This document shows, piece by piece, positions 63,756 through 64,000 of a DNA stretch of 64,000 nt. Position 1 is the first letter of the stretch. Every line of letters begins with the position of its first letter. The translations under genes were made by a program, and so were the position numbers. The stretch is from Sphingobium algorifonticola (lineage in GTDB: Bacteria; Pseudomonadota; Alphaproteobacteria; Sphingomonadales; Sphingomonadaceae): NCBI RefSeq assembly GCF_004005485.1, contig NZ_RZUL01000002.1, positions 434,001-498,000 on the forward strand, read 5' to 3'. The notes beneath the pieces were generated by a model. It was given only the letters and a program-made list of their open reading frames with translations, was not told where the DNA came from and did no database searches.

Positions 63756-64000
63756 ATGGCGGATGAATACGAATACATAGCGGCATTGCGGACCCTTGCG
63801 ACCGATCCGGCGGCGCGCGGCCTGATGGACGATGCCGCTGTGCTGCCGGTCGGCGACATACGGCTGGTGTTGACCAGCGATACGCTGGTCGAGGGCGTGC
63901 ATTTTTTGGCCAGCGATCCGGCGGACAGCATCGGGTGGAAGCTGGCGGCGGTCAATCTGTCCGACCTGGCGGCGAAAGGCGCGACGCCGCGCGCCTGCCT
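63756..64000 (+). CDS. thiL: Thiamine-phosphate kinase, 5' part
   Basis: The frame opens at ATG 63756 and runs off the window. It encodes MDDAAVLPVGDIRLVLTSDT, LVEGVHFLASDPAD and IGWKLAAVNLSDLAAKGATP, the N-terminal part of ThiL, which phosphorylates thiamine phosphate to thiamine diphosphate. ThiL often lies near nusB. The C-terminal three-quarters are outside the window. Confidence 0.93.
   Translation, partial: MADEYEYIAALRTLATDPAARGLMDDAAVLPVGDIRLVLTSDTLVEGVHFLASDPADSIGWKLAAVNLSDLAAKGATPRAC

Noticed and set aside
1..64000. CRISPR arrays, rRNA genes, phage structural genes, toxin-antitoxin pairs
   Set aside because: None was seen. The only regularly spaced direct repeats found are the MraZ boxes and the proline codon repeat near 52760-52830.

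Overview
The window reads as chromosomal DNA of a high-GC alphaproteobacterium. The gene content and small-genome-style operons point to the Sphingomonadaceae (Sphingomonas, Sphingobium or Sphingopyxis type). The evidence is the pcm-like/tolC/popZ-like/valS string, a compact dcw cluster running from mraZ to ftsZ, a short-form HisG, an entericidin with an EcfG-like promoter, and abundant small palindromic repeats. The family assignment is inference from gene order and sequence style; no database was searched.

Layout. 1-3400: a LacI-type sugar-binding protein lacking its DNA-binding head, then a decayed integrated element. The element holds a 5'-truncated unknown gene, three small genes and the stump of a P4-type tyrosine integrase, and it abuts tRNA-Cys. 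3700-9545: pcm-like methyltransferase, TolC, PopZ-like polar protein and ValS, all on the plus strand. 9586-18800: a redoxin/2OG-Fe(II) oxygenase, a TesA-like esterase divergent from a YbbA/YbbP-type ABC exporter, a flavin reductase, a VIT/CCC1-like transporter, and an SDR-thiolase pair for acyl-CoA metabolism. 18351-20740: rnhA, thrB and ispH on the minus strand. 20868-28258: a lipoprotein, argS, a SPOR protein, nagZ, scpA, scpB, tatA, tatB and tatC, closed by a terminator. 28300-31105: entericidin, an intergenic region with paired hairpins, a cell wall hydrolase and a cysK-like gene. 31180-32690: two membrane proteins.

32740-51640: a complete, tightly overlapping dcw cluster in the order mraZ, rsmH, ftsL, ftsI, murE, murF, mraY, murD, ftsW, murG, murC, murB, ddl, ftsQ, ftsA, a 42-residue small ORF, ftsZ. 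Most junctions are ATGA or TAATG overlaps, which suggests translational coupling. A promoter and five 10-bp-spaced CCC repeats precede mraZ and fit a MraZ operator. These genes make lipid II from UDP-MurNAc precursors, move it across the membrane and build the septum. NagZ, the SleB-type hydrolase, the dipeptide epimerase and the SPOR proteins elsewhere in the window fit peptidoglycan remodelling and recycling.

51758-64000: a TPR/SPOR protein, dipeptide epimerase, a methyltransferase fused to an anti-sigma-like membrane domain, a ClpP-like protein, two M20 peptidases, glutathione peroxidase, hisG-hisD, nusB, an esterase and the start of thiL.

The most notable signals are: (i) palindromic repeat pairs captured in frame inside valS and at the 3' end of murB; (ii) a 42-codon ORF coupled on both sides between ftsA and ftsZ; (iii) AT-rich patches inside valS and murD; (iv) two hairpins with long G/C-run loops upstream of entericidin; (v) the methyltransferase/anti-sigma-like fusion; (vi) a redoxin domain without its peroxidatic cysteine fused to a prolyl-hydroxylase-like oxygenase.
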